Shown here one piece after another: positions 11,254-25,200 of a DNA stretch of 64,000 bases. The notes under the pieces were generated by a model. That model searched no databases. It saw only the letters and a program-made list of their open reading frames with translations, and was not told the DNA's origin. This DNA comes from Lumbricus terrestris (taxonomy: Eukaryota; Annelida; Clitellata; Crassiclitellata; Lumbricidae): the NCBI GenBank assembly GCA_949752735.1, contig OX457044.1, positions 12,013,294 through 12,077,293 of the forward strand. Direction: 5' to 3'. Both the position numbers and the translations under genes were made by a program. Position 1 is the stretch's first letter, and each line of letters opens with the position of its first letter.

Positions 11254-14200
11254 TTACAGACGAAGAATGCTCTCGAAGACCTGATAAACAGCCTGGTACA
11301 CATCACTAGCGGTCGACTTCAGTGACAACTAAAATGCACAATGATGTAATATTCATAACTCTAATGCAAAACTAACTACACTTAAAAATGATCCAAATCA
11401 ACAACCATTTATGCAGAATAGAACCTGCCCCCCAAAAAATACACAATGTAACAACTTTATTCAGTGCTATTTAGATCTGCAATGTCAGGCACTGCATTCA
11501 TGCAATAAATTAAACATAGCAGGTAAACATGATTCAGTTTTGCTGCAAACGACATCAAAACCACATGAAAACTGTATAGAACCATTAAAGAACCACCAGT
11601 AAAAACCACATTCTCCACGTAATTACGTATGCAGACTTAACCCTTTGGACCCGATGGGCCGGTTTTCCATAGAGTTATGGGAGCTCCGGGTTCAAAGGGT
11701 TAAGGATTTAGGCGATGTTGCATTCGGTGTGTATCTTTGTTACCACCAGACTTGCTCTCTCTATGCTGGCCTACCATAGGCTACCAATTGCCCGTCTGAG
11801 TTGCAGCCCGCCTTATTGGCCGCATACCCAAATTCAGCCACATCTCCAGCTATATGCGTGATGTTCTCCACTGGCTCCCACTCAAGCAGTGAGTTAGAGT
11901 ATAGGATCTGTACTCTAGTCTGGCGCTGCATGTTAGGCCTTGCTCCTGCTTACCTTTGAGCTCTGTAGCCCTACTCTTGGTTCTCACCATTCCGCTCCCT
12001 TCGTTCGACTGAACAAAGTCTGCTCTCAGTACCTTTTGCTGGTACTTCCACCATGCAGAACCGTGCTTTCTCGGTGGTATAGGACCTTAAACCTGGAATG
12101 GTCTTACTCTGATGCTCCACTCTCTTTGTAAAAATCCATCTCATGCTTTCCTCTCTCATCTTAAAGACAGTTTTATTTGGCCGTGCTGAGGTTGGGAGCG
12201 CCTCTGAGTAGCCCCCTTGAAGAGGCGCTATATAAATGCTTTTAATGAATGAAACAGTTTAAGTTAAGCTGTGTTACATGTTAACTTTGCTGCCTTTATG
12301 TACAACTAGTACAATCACTAGAAAATAGTTGCTCTCCAGCTGACATACCTTGATCCGCAACCTGCTTCCGAAAAGGTAATTCAACTGAGACATTACTTCT
12401 CCGACTCCTTTCTGATGTCTTTGGGGCCATCGATTGTTCTCAGCTGACTCTCTTAACCATTTTTGACGCTAGTGCAGCGTATGAAACCGTGGGCCATGAC
12501 ATTTTACTTGAACGGCTGCATATATCCTTCCGTCTCTCTGGTACTCTTCTCCTCCTCTGGCTGAGATCCTTTCTTAGTGTTCGTTCCTCTAGTTCCCTCT
12601 GGGTCCCTGCTCCGTACAGTCTTTCACAGGGCTCTGTCTTTGGCCCCTTCTCTTCATAATCTATACCTCAGATCTTGCTCCTCTTCTTGCCTCCCATGCT
12701 ATGCGAGCCCATCTGTATGCAAACGATGTGCAGGCCTACCAGCACTGCCGTGCCTCTGACTTTGTTGCAACTGTCCGGGCCATGTGCTTTCCCATGGAAG
12801 CCTTGGGGACTTGGATGTCGTCCAATCGACTCCACCTAAACTCTTTAAGAACTCGATTCATTTGGCTTGGCACCCACCAGCAGCTGACAAAGCTAGATAT
12901 GACAACCATTACTGATGCCTTTCCTGATTTTGCCTTTCTCAACCAGAGTCCGTGACGTCAAGGGTGTTATCTGGACCAAGAGCTCACTTTTGCTCCACAC
13001 ATTCACTCACTCAGCCGTGCCTGTTATTATCAACTGTGTCAACTGTTGATCGTAGACCTACATATAAAGGTGCTACATAAATGCATATAATGAATGAATG
13101 ACATAAAATGTCCTTAAATGTCATTTCCCGCATTAAGTGCTCATGAATGATGATTTTAAAATGAGCTCACATGAGTGACACGACGTCAAGAAATAATGTG
13201 AATGTGTTTGGCTCTACAGTTGGGGCCTACGAATGCGAGAGTGCCTAGGGACCAAGGCCGTAGCTAGGGGGGTGTTTTGGGTGTTTGAACACCCCCCGAA
13301 ATGAAAAATGTAAAAAATAATAAAATGCATTTACGAACATATGACGTAAAACCATGAAATAAAACCATGAAAACACCCGCCGAAATGGAAAAATTTAGTT
13401 TTTGGGAAGGGAAATTGGTGAAACACCCCCGAAATAAAATCCTGGCTACGGCCTTGCTAGGGACTACGACGACCTTAAAACGGCCCTGAGTAGAGAAGTT
13501 ATTTTTCATACGCATGGGGATTGGATATGGATGGGTCGTTATCTAGGAGACCATGTGATGCAGAATCATTGGAAAGTATCCACATGAATTTCATCAGTTT
13601 TTTCTCCATTTCACTGTATTCACTGCTGTGCTGTTCTATTCTGTCTAATCTACATGCTAGTAAGCATGCTAATAAAACATTTCCATTAACAGTTTCATGA
13701 CGAGCTGCATTGGTTTCCAAGTCTCACCTCTAGTACTCTCATCGGTAAAAAAGACTTTTTCCCTTCAGTTGATTTGCATGACATTTTGACTTCATCAAAG
13801 AAACCATCTCATAGCACAACTGCACGATATGTTTCGATTGAAGTTGTATGGATGTCACTTACCATAAAATTTGGATTTCCCGGTTGAATTTTAAGTTCTG
13901 CCAAGACCCAGATGCCATTCGTAAGTTTGATTGATTGGTAAAGCATGTCTCGACCATCAACGCTGCGCTTCGCGACGGTGAAGATGTTGTTGTTTCGTAA
14001 CTTCTGCGTCACCGTGTCTGCCATGCAAAAGCACAAATGATGGTTTAAGCTACAGTTTAATGTGACAGCCACTAATACAGAAGCACTAATAGAAAGCAGC
14101 CTTTCTCACATAAAATGTCAAAGCTGAACTATGAACTTAGGGACGGTCCACATATTACGTACGCACAGAGGGAAGAGGTCATGGAATTAGGCGATTTGCG

Positions 14201-17200
14201 TACGGGAGGGGTATAGGCAAAATGTATGTATGCAAAATAAATGTCTAATCATGATGTCAACATTAGTCTATTTATAACTCTGCAAATTATCCTATAGTCG
14301 TCCGATGGTATTTGACTAAATAAAAATTAGATTTAGTTTAGATCTAAACAGTAAACCATAGCAGTTAAAAGAATTTAGCTAGCAAATATGACGATTCACA
14401 AAAATAAATAGTAGTCTACAGTAAAATGCACGTTTCATAGATGACTTTTAGCTAAATAGCCATTGTAGGGGTGGGGGAGGAGTGATGCTACATCCGGAAA
14501 CAACAGGTGACCACAGCACAGACCAAAACACCGCTGCTTTTGTTTGTTTTTGTTTGAATGCGCACTTGCTATAGCGCCCCTTCAAGCTCCCTACTCAGAG
14601 GTCCTCCTGACTACAGAGCGGACACTGCATCGGAGTTTCACGCCAAAGCGCTGAGCAACTGCAAGTGAAGGACTTGCCCAAGATCCTTGCACGCGGCGAC
14701 TTGAGGTGGATTCAAACCTGCAACCCTTCGGCTGCAAGGCGACGAACATACCCACTACACCACCGCGCCCTGCGTGAGAAACCAAACCAGCACGCTCACC
14801 CAACTGCAGCAGGCTTCAGTCCCATAGTATTAAAGCTGAGAGCCCAGCAAGAGGAGCAAACCCAAATCTGCTGTCCAAGCGCTGGAAAGAGCCTATCTAC
14901 AGTCACTCCCTGGGGTTTCTGGTTGGATAGCCAGCCGACTGCTTACGTGTGTGAGGACCCACAGCTCAGGATATTTTACTTGTATATGCAAGCCATTCTT
15001 TGCCATGACAGGTGTCTGCTATCTGTCATATTAACCAATCTATTGACCAAGGAAGAATTGCACAGTGGGCAGGGTAATTTCAATTTAAATATCCAAATTT
15101 GTAATCCCAAAATATGGGATTGCATGTTTGTCAATCATGGGATCTCACATCTCAAGCTTTCGAAGATTCAGGATCCAGGGATTACATTCCCTAATACAAA
15201 CTCTAAGCTCTGTATTAGTCGTGATTTACAAGTCTGATACAAATTTCATATCAGAATTAAACCATTCCTCAGAGCTCTTTATCAAATGCTTCAAAAAAAT
15301 TCCGGAATTAAATTCTTCGCTACTGTCCTTAAATGCTTCAAAGGCAAAACAAACAGACCTGCACTGTGCTGTACATCTTTGATCTCATACTGGATCTCAT
15401 TTTGAACTGGAATGTCCTTCCATGTAGCCAAGAATGTCCGCTTTTCCATTTCTCCATCCTCGACGAATAGAACGTGCATCGGAACGAGGCAGCTGAAGTA
15501 CAGCACATCAATGTTGTTCTTGATGGCAACCTTCAATAGAAAATAAGAATTCCAACACTTTAAAAAGATGTGCACAATAATTTGAAATCACTTTACAAGA
15601 ACTGTTCATATTACATATTATTAATACTGTTCATGTTATTTATTATAAAAAATTAGCACAAAATAATTCTACATCATAAAACTTATTTATACATATACGA
15701 GCTTATTTAATTTAAATTGTTAATTGAATGAAAATGATGCCACTGAATACTTTTGGCTTTAAGATATTTCGATGTATAACAGTTCGGCATCTTGCAAACA
15801 ACTAACAGTGCTGCAAATTCTTACTTTTTGTGACTTTGTGCACGCACAAAATATCTTAGTAATAGTGATAATGCATACACGTACAGTCCTACACTATAAC
15901 AAGCATCCAGTATATAATAATATAAAAAAATTCAGAGCAACTAAAATGCAATTGAATTTTGTACAGATTTAGGTTTTAGAAGACCCATTCAAGCAAAAAG
16001 GAAATCTGTCCATAGTAAAAAGAATTGTTTAAGATGAAGTTTTGAAGATTGTGACCTGTAGGTTTGTGAGTGGATCCATGCGTTGGACAGGTCCAGATGA
16101 AGCCAGCGGCAGCGACACGCTAATGCTTTGACTTGGCATCAGTGGACTCGACACATTCAGCTGCTGTATTGGAACAAGTCCAAAGCTGAAAGTCACACAA
16201 AATAAAATATTTAGCAACTGTAGCTGGTTTTTTTCGAGTGTACAACATGCATCATCGCTGTTTTCTTACTCTACCAAGATTAGTGTACACACACACACAC
16301 ACACACACACACCTGGTTTTATCAGACCACAGAAACTATGCCACCAATGTTTGATTTTCCCCAGGGCTGAAAGTGAGCCGGGTCGGTCCGGGTCTGCGAC
16401 CCGGCATCGATTTTCGAGACCTGCTGTTGCCGGGTCTCAGCCGGGTCGCTTGTTATACCAAAAATCAGTTGCGAATAACTAAAAAAAGGTCGTCATTCGC
16501 CAAAAACTAGGTTAAAACGGTAGGATTTTTAAAACATTTTCGTCAAATGACTAGCGTAGATGCTTATGCCAATGAATACACCGCAGATATGTTAAACATG
16601 CCGCCGACCCGTGATGAGGTTATGTGCACCATAACCTTACTGGGCGGCCCGCCGGCTTCCTGGGAGGGGCTACGCCGGTAGTCCTGTATAACTGCATTAG
16701 GAAATGGGGTGTTAAATTAGCAGCAGCATTCATAGGCGGAGACTCAGAGGGCCAGTGGGCGGATCCCGAAATTAGCGGTTGGGGATGGAGATGCTGATAT
16801 CCCCAATATTTCAGAAATTTTTCAGAAATATCATTAGACTCTATAAATTTCTAGAGTGTTATCCACTGTTTATCCATAACGAGCAATTTTGTTACGACGA
16901 CAGCAAAAATTCTACCTCTGCAGTGTGGAAAAATTTATAGGCCTACGACGTGTTGACGGTGGTGGAGACATTCATTGAACACTTAAGGAGAGAACTTTGA
17001 TGTGGATTCGCTCTGGGATTTTCAACCATAGTGAAGTGACTTGAGGCTAGCGCTAGGCTATAGTGGGTCAACACTAAGCAATGGTTGCAAAATACACAAA
17101 GTATAGGCTGAGCCTTCATAGAATTAGCTTTAAAAATTTAGATTTCAAATTACGGTACACATTTTGGGTGGGTTGAGCTGGTAAAACCCATAACGGGTTT

Positions 17201-19241
17201 TTCTATACGGTACCCATATGACAGCTGTAAACTTAGAAACTTGTTATAGGCCTTAACTTGTAACTTTTATGATTATGGTAAAGACGAAACCCATTTCTTT
17301 TGCAATATAAAACTTTGACTTTGTTATCCTGATAATCTGCTACTCTGCAAAGGACTTCTTCTTGAAGTTTTCATGACTTTATCGTTCATAAAATAGCTGG
17401 CAAATAAGAGCCTAAAATGGACTCTAGTTGAGGTCAACACAGCTAAAAATGCGTTGGTCGCTGGGGCTCCGCCCCAGACCCCGCTGGGGGAGCTTACGAC
17501 GCTCCCCCAGGCCCCCTAATCGGTATGGGCTTCGTGCCTTCGGCACTCGCAACTTCGCGCCTTCGGCGCTTTCCGGCAAAAAGTCAGACCCGGCAACTTT
17601 TCCAAACCACTTTCAGCCCTGATTTTCCCCAAGACAAATCTGAAGAATATGACCAGTCAGAAGTTGAGATCTCTGAGGTCTCCCACAGTTCAATCCTTCA
17701 GTCTGCTCACAATCATCGCAATCTACTGACCACGATGAATGCCGTCATTGACTGCATTCATCCGTGAATTCAACGTCGTTTATCATACATGTTTATGAAA
17801 TGCCATTTACAACAGCCTGCTCTTGTGATGAGCAATCTCATCATACATTTGAAGAATCAGACTAACATCCGAAGTGCCTGTCTAGATCTCGTCATCGCTA
17901 AAGATAATTGTGAGCCAAAGACAGAACTTTGCCATGCAGTTCAATAAAGGTTTGTTGAATTACATCGTACCATCGCAAAAGATAATTGTGAGGCAAAGAC
18001 AGTTGCCACGCAGTCAATAAAGGCTGAATTGCTCGCTACAATCCATCACCATCATCATCATCGCTCAGCTGAAGTAGGTCAGTGCTTCTCAAAGTGGTGA
18101 TCTGCGGACTGGTACCGGTCCGTGGAGTACTGATCACCACCGGTCCATGGAAAAAAGTTAAAAGTAAATTCTAATTATTAATCAATTTAGCCTATGTAAA
18201 ATTATTAAATATAATAAACACAAAAATAAGAATTTGTTTGAATATCAAAAGTTCACTGTGAACCGCTAAGAGTGAAATTGAGCCTCACACTGATTTTGCT
18301 TCTTATGAGTAGCTCTTGTGTCGTACAAATGACTAGTATGTTTCGTCTACTTTTCAAATCTCTATTTTTTACTGATTTGTTTTCCAACCAGGTATTTCCA
18401 TTATTAATGCACAATCTTAGAGATGTGTCATTGGCTATATTTTTGCAGTTACACTTACTATAGAAAAATTAAATTCACTTCTAATATAATCAAAACTTTA
18501 AGTGTAACTTTAAAAATGTAATTAAATGAGAATTAAATTGAGAAATTAATTGAATGCTGTTAGGATAACTTAATGATATGTTTTAATTGTTGAAACAAAT
18601 CCCTAATTATAAATAGCCTTTCAATAGTCTTTTTCGAATAAGGGTTGCTTATGACTGCGCTTGTCATTTAAGTTAGCAGTTTGCGAACTTCAACAAAGCA
18701 TGATTGCTGGTCCGTGGGTTGCAGAAGTTTGAGAAGCACTGATGCAGCTCACATAAAAAGTCTGAGGTCCATGTAAAAGGAGGCTTTTTTCTATCAGCTG
18801 TGTCTAACGATATAGCGACATCTCACTGTCATTGTGATGTACATTAGAGATGCCGTCAGAAGAGTGCTGAGAAACAAATAGATGTGTTGCACTCGAAAGC
18901 ATGAGACCTTTTGCTGGATCATTGTAGAGATCTTATTTACTCTGAGCCTTAACATACCACCTCTCCAAGATAACTCCTCAGAGGCACTACGTACTCTTGT
19001 ACTGCAGGCACCTTTCCAGCAGCCAGTCTGCGCTTTGAGTAGACTATTTATTAGAAGAGCGTTCAGCATCCACGTCAACTTGACTGTTGACTGACCTGTT
19101 CTTGTTGAACTGAACGGCAAAGTTAGTCATTGGTTGGATCGCTCTGTTTGTCAAAGTCAGTTCCATCAAGATTTGACCGCTTCTTCGAGAGAACGTTCCA
19201 GAAATCTCCAGTCCTTTTCCCTTTGCTGCCTGCAGCCAAAC
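11254..19241 (-). CDS. AP2B1: Beta adaptin, appendage (ear) exons 16-20
   Basis: Residues about 727-951 form the sandwich and platform subdomains that recruit clathrin and accessory proteins. The sandwich opens with [17 protein letters not shown]. The platform keeps the aromatic binding residues at a constant offset of +14 from the 937-aa human numbering: Y829 (LYFSCL), W855 (ATWKDIP) and Y902 (DMLYQS), matching Y815, W841 and Y888. The last exon, 11328-11254, lies 2.5 kb beyond exon 19, across an intron holding two LINE fragments and a hAT MITE. It encodes only 24 residues ending [11 protein letters not shown] and then TAA, matching the family ending YQVYDSILKN. It is short and easily missed; the TTTTAG acceptor and phase 0 agree. 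Confidence 0.92.
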
Positions 19242-22200
19242 CTACAATGTCAGCAAAAAGCAGCAATCCAATCTCTATAATCTTCCACCTTCATAGAAGC
19301 AGAATATATAGATGTACAACACTGTTGCTTGTTCGTTCAGCTGGGTCTGTAATATGATCTATAGGCTTAAGTCTTGCTTAGTGGTCTTCTCGTCAAATTA
19401 TCGCAACTGTTCAACCCTTTAATGACAAGCTACATTGGAATCCGATGCATTTTACGACATATTCGTCACTAAAGGGTCAAAGCAACAATAGCTGGCGACA
19501 ATCTTTAGCCATGCTAAAGAAGCCCCTAAATACCTTTGTGACTTGAGGCACAAACCCCTCTCTGCAATCTCTTCCCACCCTCTCCGGTCTGCGGATCGAC
19601 GTGATCTCTTGGTTCCAAGGGTAAGAACTGCCATGACCCAACACCGTGCCCTTGCCATTGTAGACCCTTCTATGCGAAATGATCTTCCTGTCACTATCCG
19701 TTGTAAGATCTTATTGGAGGTGTCATCTTCAGCCTTCGTTGCTTGAAGTCTTTCTTATTTCCTTGGGGCTGCCACGCTGAGAACGCCTCTGAAAAGCTAG
19801 TCTGTAAGAAGCGCTTTATAAATGCCAATATTCAATACGATGCTGTAGCACTCATTGTTCATGACTTCAGATTCTTAACATTTTAAAAAACAGAATGCAA
19901 GTATTAAATGTTGTTTTACCTCCTGTGCGGGCACAAAAGTTGATGATGAAGTCATGCCAAAAATATCATTCAATCCGCCCAACGCCTGTGATCCGCCTCC
20001 TCCCAAGAAATCTAAGCTCCCCACTCCTCCAGTTGACTGCTGTGAAGGAGGACTAAGCTAAAGAAACGACACAAATCAGTCAGCAACAGAAGCCAACAGA
20101 TTGCAGTGACAACATGTGTACAGAAATGGTAACTAAATACAAACACTCGTGTCACTGCGTCATTTCTCGACTACAAGTTGCTCATTTTCTTCAGGTCTAG
20201 TGATGCAAAAATTGTATTGTATTGTATTTAAGCATTTCTACAGCGCCTCTAGTAGGGTGAATCATTCAGAAGTGCTCCCAGTGTGCAAGGCCCCCCACGA
20301 GACGAATCAGGTTTTGAGAAGAGAGAAGGAAGAAGAGAGACTGTCGGACAGATTACTGTAGAACGAACGGAAGGAGGAAGCGCATTCCAAATCATGTTCA
20401 TTCAATCATTTCGAAAATTTATATAGCACCCATTCAGAAGTCTAATCAGAGGCACCCCCAGCCCAGCCATGGCCAAAAAGATAGGTTTTGAGCAACTGGC
20501 AGAAAGCAAGCAAATTATTCCGAGGCAGCAAGTGTAGTGCAAGCGGGAGCCCATTCCAAACGGAAGGACCAAGAACCAAGGCTTGGCGCTGTCTGGTAGA
20601 AGAGCGTAAAGCTCGACAGGATTCTAAGACGGAGACGATCAGACAAGTGGGACGGAGCAATACCACGTCTACCAGTGAGACACTGCCAGAGGAGATGCGT
20701 TGTGAGGCTGGAAGCCAGTGCAAAACATCACACATGTAAGGAGAAATCGGTGTGTAAGCTAAACACTGAACAGTTATATTTGCAAAGAGACACGAGACAT
20801 AAACAGCTGTTTACGTACAAATGTGTCGAGTCCATCACCCAACAAATCCATCACAGCTGATGAACTTTGACCTCCTGGACCAATCATTGACGGAGGAGAT
20901 GGAGACATGATGGAAGGATGATGCTGCGGCTGCTGCTGCTGACCGAACGGTGGATTCATGTCGAGTAGATCGCCAATGAGGGAGTCGACGTTTGGAATGA
21001 CTGTCGTCATCTGAGACGACGATGACGGCATCACGTCTGATGTCATCTCATCAGGTGATCCGACCCTGAAGAGAACACGACAACAATCATATGCAACGAC
21101 TTATCATCATATGCAACAACATATCATCATATGCAACAACATATCATATGCAACAACATATCATATACAAACAACATGTCATCATATGCAACAACATATG
21201 CAACAACATGTCATCATATGCAACAACATGTCATCATGTGCAACTACATGTCATCATATGCAACAACATATCATATGCAACAACATATCATATACAAACA
21301 ACATGTCATCATATGCAACAACATATGCAACAACATGTCATCATATGCAACAACATGTCATCATGTGCAACTACATGTCATCATATGCAACAACATATCA
21401 TATGCAACAACATATCATATACAAACAACATAACATGTCATCATATGCAACAACATGTCATCATGTGCAACTACATGTCATCATATGCAACAACATATCA
21501 TATGCAACAACATATCATATACAAACAACATAACATATCATCATATGCAACAACATATCATCATAATGGTAATGACTGATCAGTCTAGCAAAGTAACAAT
21601 CTGCGGGAGAAGTGTCTGTCTTCTGTGCACATCACATCACATTACATTACATTACATCACACCACATTACCTGCTTCAGCATTTGGCCATAAACTCAGAC
21701 TTGCAAGAAGCTATGGTGGTTGTTGGTCATGTCAACGCCTGTCTGTTCTTCCTCAGTCTAGCATTCTACTATCCAACAGTGTCAACTTAAGACATTAGCC
21801 TCATAATCGAACCCACAGAATTCCTCAACTCTCGTGGTTCTGCGTACATCTTCTCAACAAAATTCTGTAATCTTACTCTGTCAACCAGTGATATTTTACT
21901 TCAGCAAATAATTTTCGTTTTACTTCTATTTCAGTTCGGACGTCCTCAATTTCAGTTCTAATTCAATTACAGTTCTTCAAAAAATTTCAGTTATACTTCT
22001 AATTCAGTTTTTAGAATAATTTCAGTTCTCAATTCAGTTCTTGCATAGAAATAATTTCAGTTTTACTTCTTTATAGGCATAGAACTTGACTCAAATTAAA
22101 CCAAGCATTTTTATTATCGATATGCTTCATAATTTTAAAGTTCAAACTCCTATTTTCAGCGATATCAGCTGACAGTTTCTTCTCCCACCTATTAGAAGTC

Positions 22201-25200
22201 TTCACCCAAAAAAACTATTTGTTTCTTCTATAAGTTTGACCCCCCGGAGCTTCAACATCTTCTGCAAGTGGGGCAGTGCTGCCGTAAACTTGCCGTCCTT
22301 CCCTCCAATAATAATTATGCGTAATTTTTACTACAAAAACCAAGCAATTTGAACTCCAGATCTATATGGTTTGTATAATTCCTGAAAATTTTAATTGGCA
22401 ATAGTTGCTAGATGGCATCAATCCACTAGTATGTTGACAATAGCCAATCACACTCTTCTTATCATATTCCATTGAATTGGTCGACCACGTTACATTTCTT
22501 TCTTTTACACATTTATGCAGTGCTTGTGCTTTCTCCATGGTGAAGCCGCTGACTCGAATCAGTCACATGAAAGTTTCGCGCCAACCATGAATATATTTCT
22601 TAGCATTCTGTGTGCGCTTATTCGCTTAAGAAGACAAATTAAATTGCTAAAAAGTTTACTAGAAACATCCAAAAACGTCCGTTTTAGGGTACAAGCGTTG
22701 CATGGTTAGGCTAGGCCTATTATGCCTGTTTCGTTCCCCTAGGCCTATCTAAACAATCCAATACATGATTTTTTTCCATTTAGCCCAGTGAGCAAGCTGC
22801 ACAAAGTTATTATTATTGAAATATTTGCACTCCGGTATTCAGTGATTTTCACATAACCACATTATTATCATGATGTTGAAAATTATTAACTGACAGAACA
22901 GATCTAAATGCAAAAGACCATAATAAAATTGCACACGAATGCACGTGCTCAGCCAAAGATACCAAGGTTTTGAGAGTCAGAAAGTATGTGCACCTTTTAG
23001 ATGTAAACTCAACTCAAGGATATGAACTAAAATTTCCAATTTTGTCATTAATTTCCGTTCTAAAATTAATTTTCGTTTTCATTCTAATTTTCGTTCACTG
23101 TGCTCAATTTCAGTTCTATTTCAGTTTTCGTTCTCAGAATAATTTCAGTTACAGTTAAAGTTACACTGAACGGAAATCAATATTTTCAGTTCTAATTTTA
23201 CTTATCGTTAATGAAAATATCACTGCTGTCAACTGCATTGGATTCCTGTTGAATTCAGAAAAAATGATTTCAACTGGTCTAACCTAACATGTTATTAATA
23301 CAATCACCTCTACCCATTGGCATCCACCAATCAGTTCATATCCCTTCCCCTCCCTCAACCCCCCATCCCACCCCATCCCATCCAGTCTATGCTACTCTGC
23401 AGTCTGCTTCTCTGGCTGAGTTACAATGTAAAACTCAGAGGCTAGAGTATTCTGTGCTGTTGAATTCAGAACTTTTTGCAGCTTAAATGAGTTTCTGCTT
23501 CAAGAAACGACTCAAACTCCACGCTTCTCTTGGCTTTCACATCAATACATGTAGGTATATATCCGCATTATTACCTGGCAGCCAATCTCAGATTCACAAT
23601 TCTTTACAACTGAGTACATGTTACAGTTTTTAATAATAATAATACTAATAACACCGATACAACTAAGGCAAGCATCCACTTCTAAAAAAGCAAATTTATA
23701 CAGACTGGTTCCATCAGTGATAGATCATAGAAACCTTGTCAGGAGAGTCCGTCTCGCAGGCACCCCCCCACGTCCTTCGATGAATGCATTCGGTGGCTTG
23801 TGATAAACGGACGAGAGGCTAGATATGTGGCAGATGAGTTCATCAAGAAGAGACGGCTCAATGAGATCCGTTTCCTCGGAGATGAGAGGCTTCTCCGCTA
23901 GAACGACTTCTTTGGCCGCAGCCGGATCAGTTGACAACAGACGCCAGTAGATGTAGCCACGATCACGCAAATCAGGATTATCACTGTCCTGCAAATCAAC
24001 AAAAACCATCTGGTCATCAATTTGAAAGGTTTCACAACAAAGGTCAAAGTGAACGAGTTGAAACATTAATATACAAAACACACAACACTGCATTGCTGGT
24101 GGAAAGACAAAAAATTGAACTGGGATCATATAAAAATCTAAAACCACCAAACGACCACAAAAGAAAAGTCAACAGTCACACTTTCCAGATGACTTTCATA
24201 TTTGGACAGAAACTCACAACTTGTGCTCCTTCGTAACAAGACTTTACGAACTAAGCATGAATAGTTAGAACATTTAAATCTATTTAAAGGTAAACTCATC
24301 ACTTTCAATATAATCAAGTCAATTATTGACAAAATTACTGACAAATTTTGAACTGTAAGCACAACAACTGCAGAACAAAAGATTTTACACATACCTCTGT
24401 CTTACACTTAAATATTCAAAACGATAACTTTTCACATGTCTTACTTTTGCTATATTTATTTGAACAGTGCATGGCAGCTTATTTGCATTTGATCAAAATG
24501 CAAAAATTGGAAAATATGGTACAACTCTAAATGGAAAGTTAACCAACAGTAAGTGAAAGTCGCAAATGAGCACTGCACAATCATCATCAACATCATCATC
24601 ACCATCATCATCATTACCACCACCACCATCATCATCATCGTCGTCATCACCACCACCACCACCATCATCATCATTGGCATTACTCACCTGTGTAGCAAGA
24701 CTGAGCACCTGCTGGACGAGTTCCTGTGTATCTGTCGGTCTCTTTAGGAACAGCTTAACAATAGCCGTCAGCAGCTGCAACTGAACCTGTTATCCACGCA
24801 CACAACATCCGTCAACTCTTATAACGACGTCAATAGCATTAGTTGACATCACAAACTGTTCAATTACTCAGATTTAAATATTGCTGCATCCCATTCGCTG
24901 CAGTTTAAATCGGACATCTTCTTCTATCACGTCGCTTTTAGTGCGATTTGAGTTGCTTTGCATTGGTTTTTGTCCACTGGAAACAACGCAATCTCTTCAA
25001 TCACAAAGGTCGGTGGTCGATGACTGTGCATATCAACACTGCTATCTTATCTAATGAGTAATGAAATGCATTTCAACACTGCTATCTTATCTAATGAGTA
25101 ATGAAAATCACAGGAGTCAGACATAACCTGAGACTGAGTTGATTCTGCAGTGGCTATAATATCACATTGTCAGTCAGGGCTGGCGACAAAGATGTTCTTA

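Noticed and set aside
14665..15237. 190-codon frame on +
   Set aside because: It lies antisense to a tRNA-derived SINE and runs into adaptin intron 18; no splice or family support.
21091..21579. Open frames of 100-160 codons on +
   Set aside because: All frames of a stop-poor minisatellite stay open together; the peptides are translations of ATGCAACAAC-type units.
23735..23775. Donor GGGGGG|GTGCCT for adaptin exon 13
   Set aside because: It gives phase 0, which breaks the exon 14 frame; AAG|GTTTCT at 23735 gives the required phase 2.
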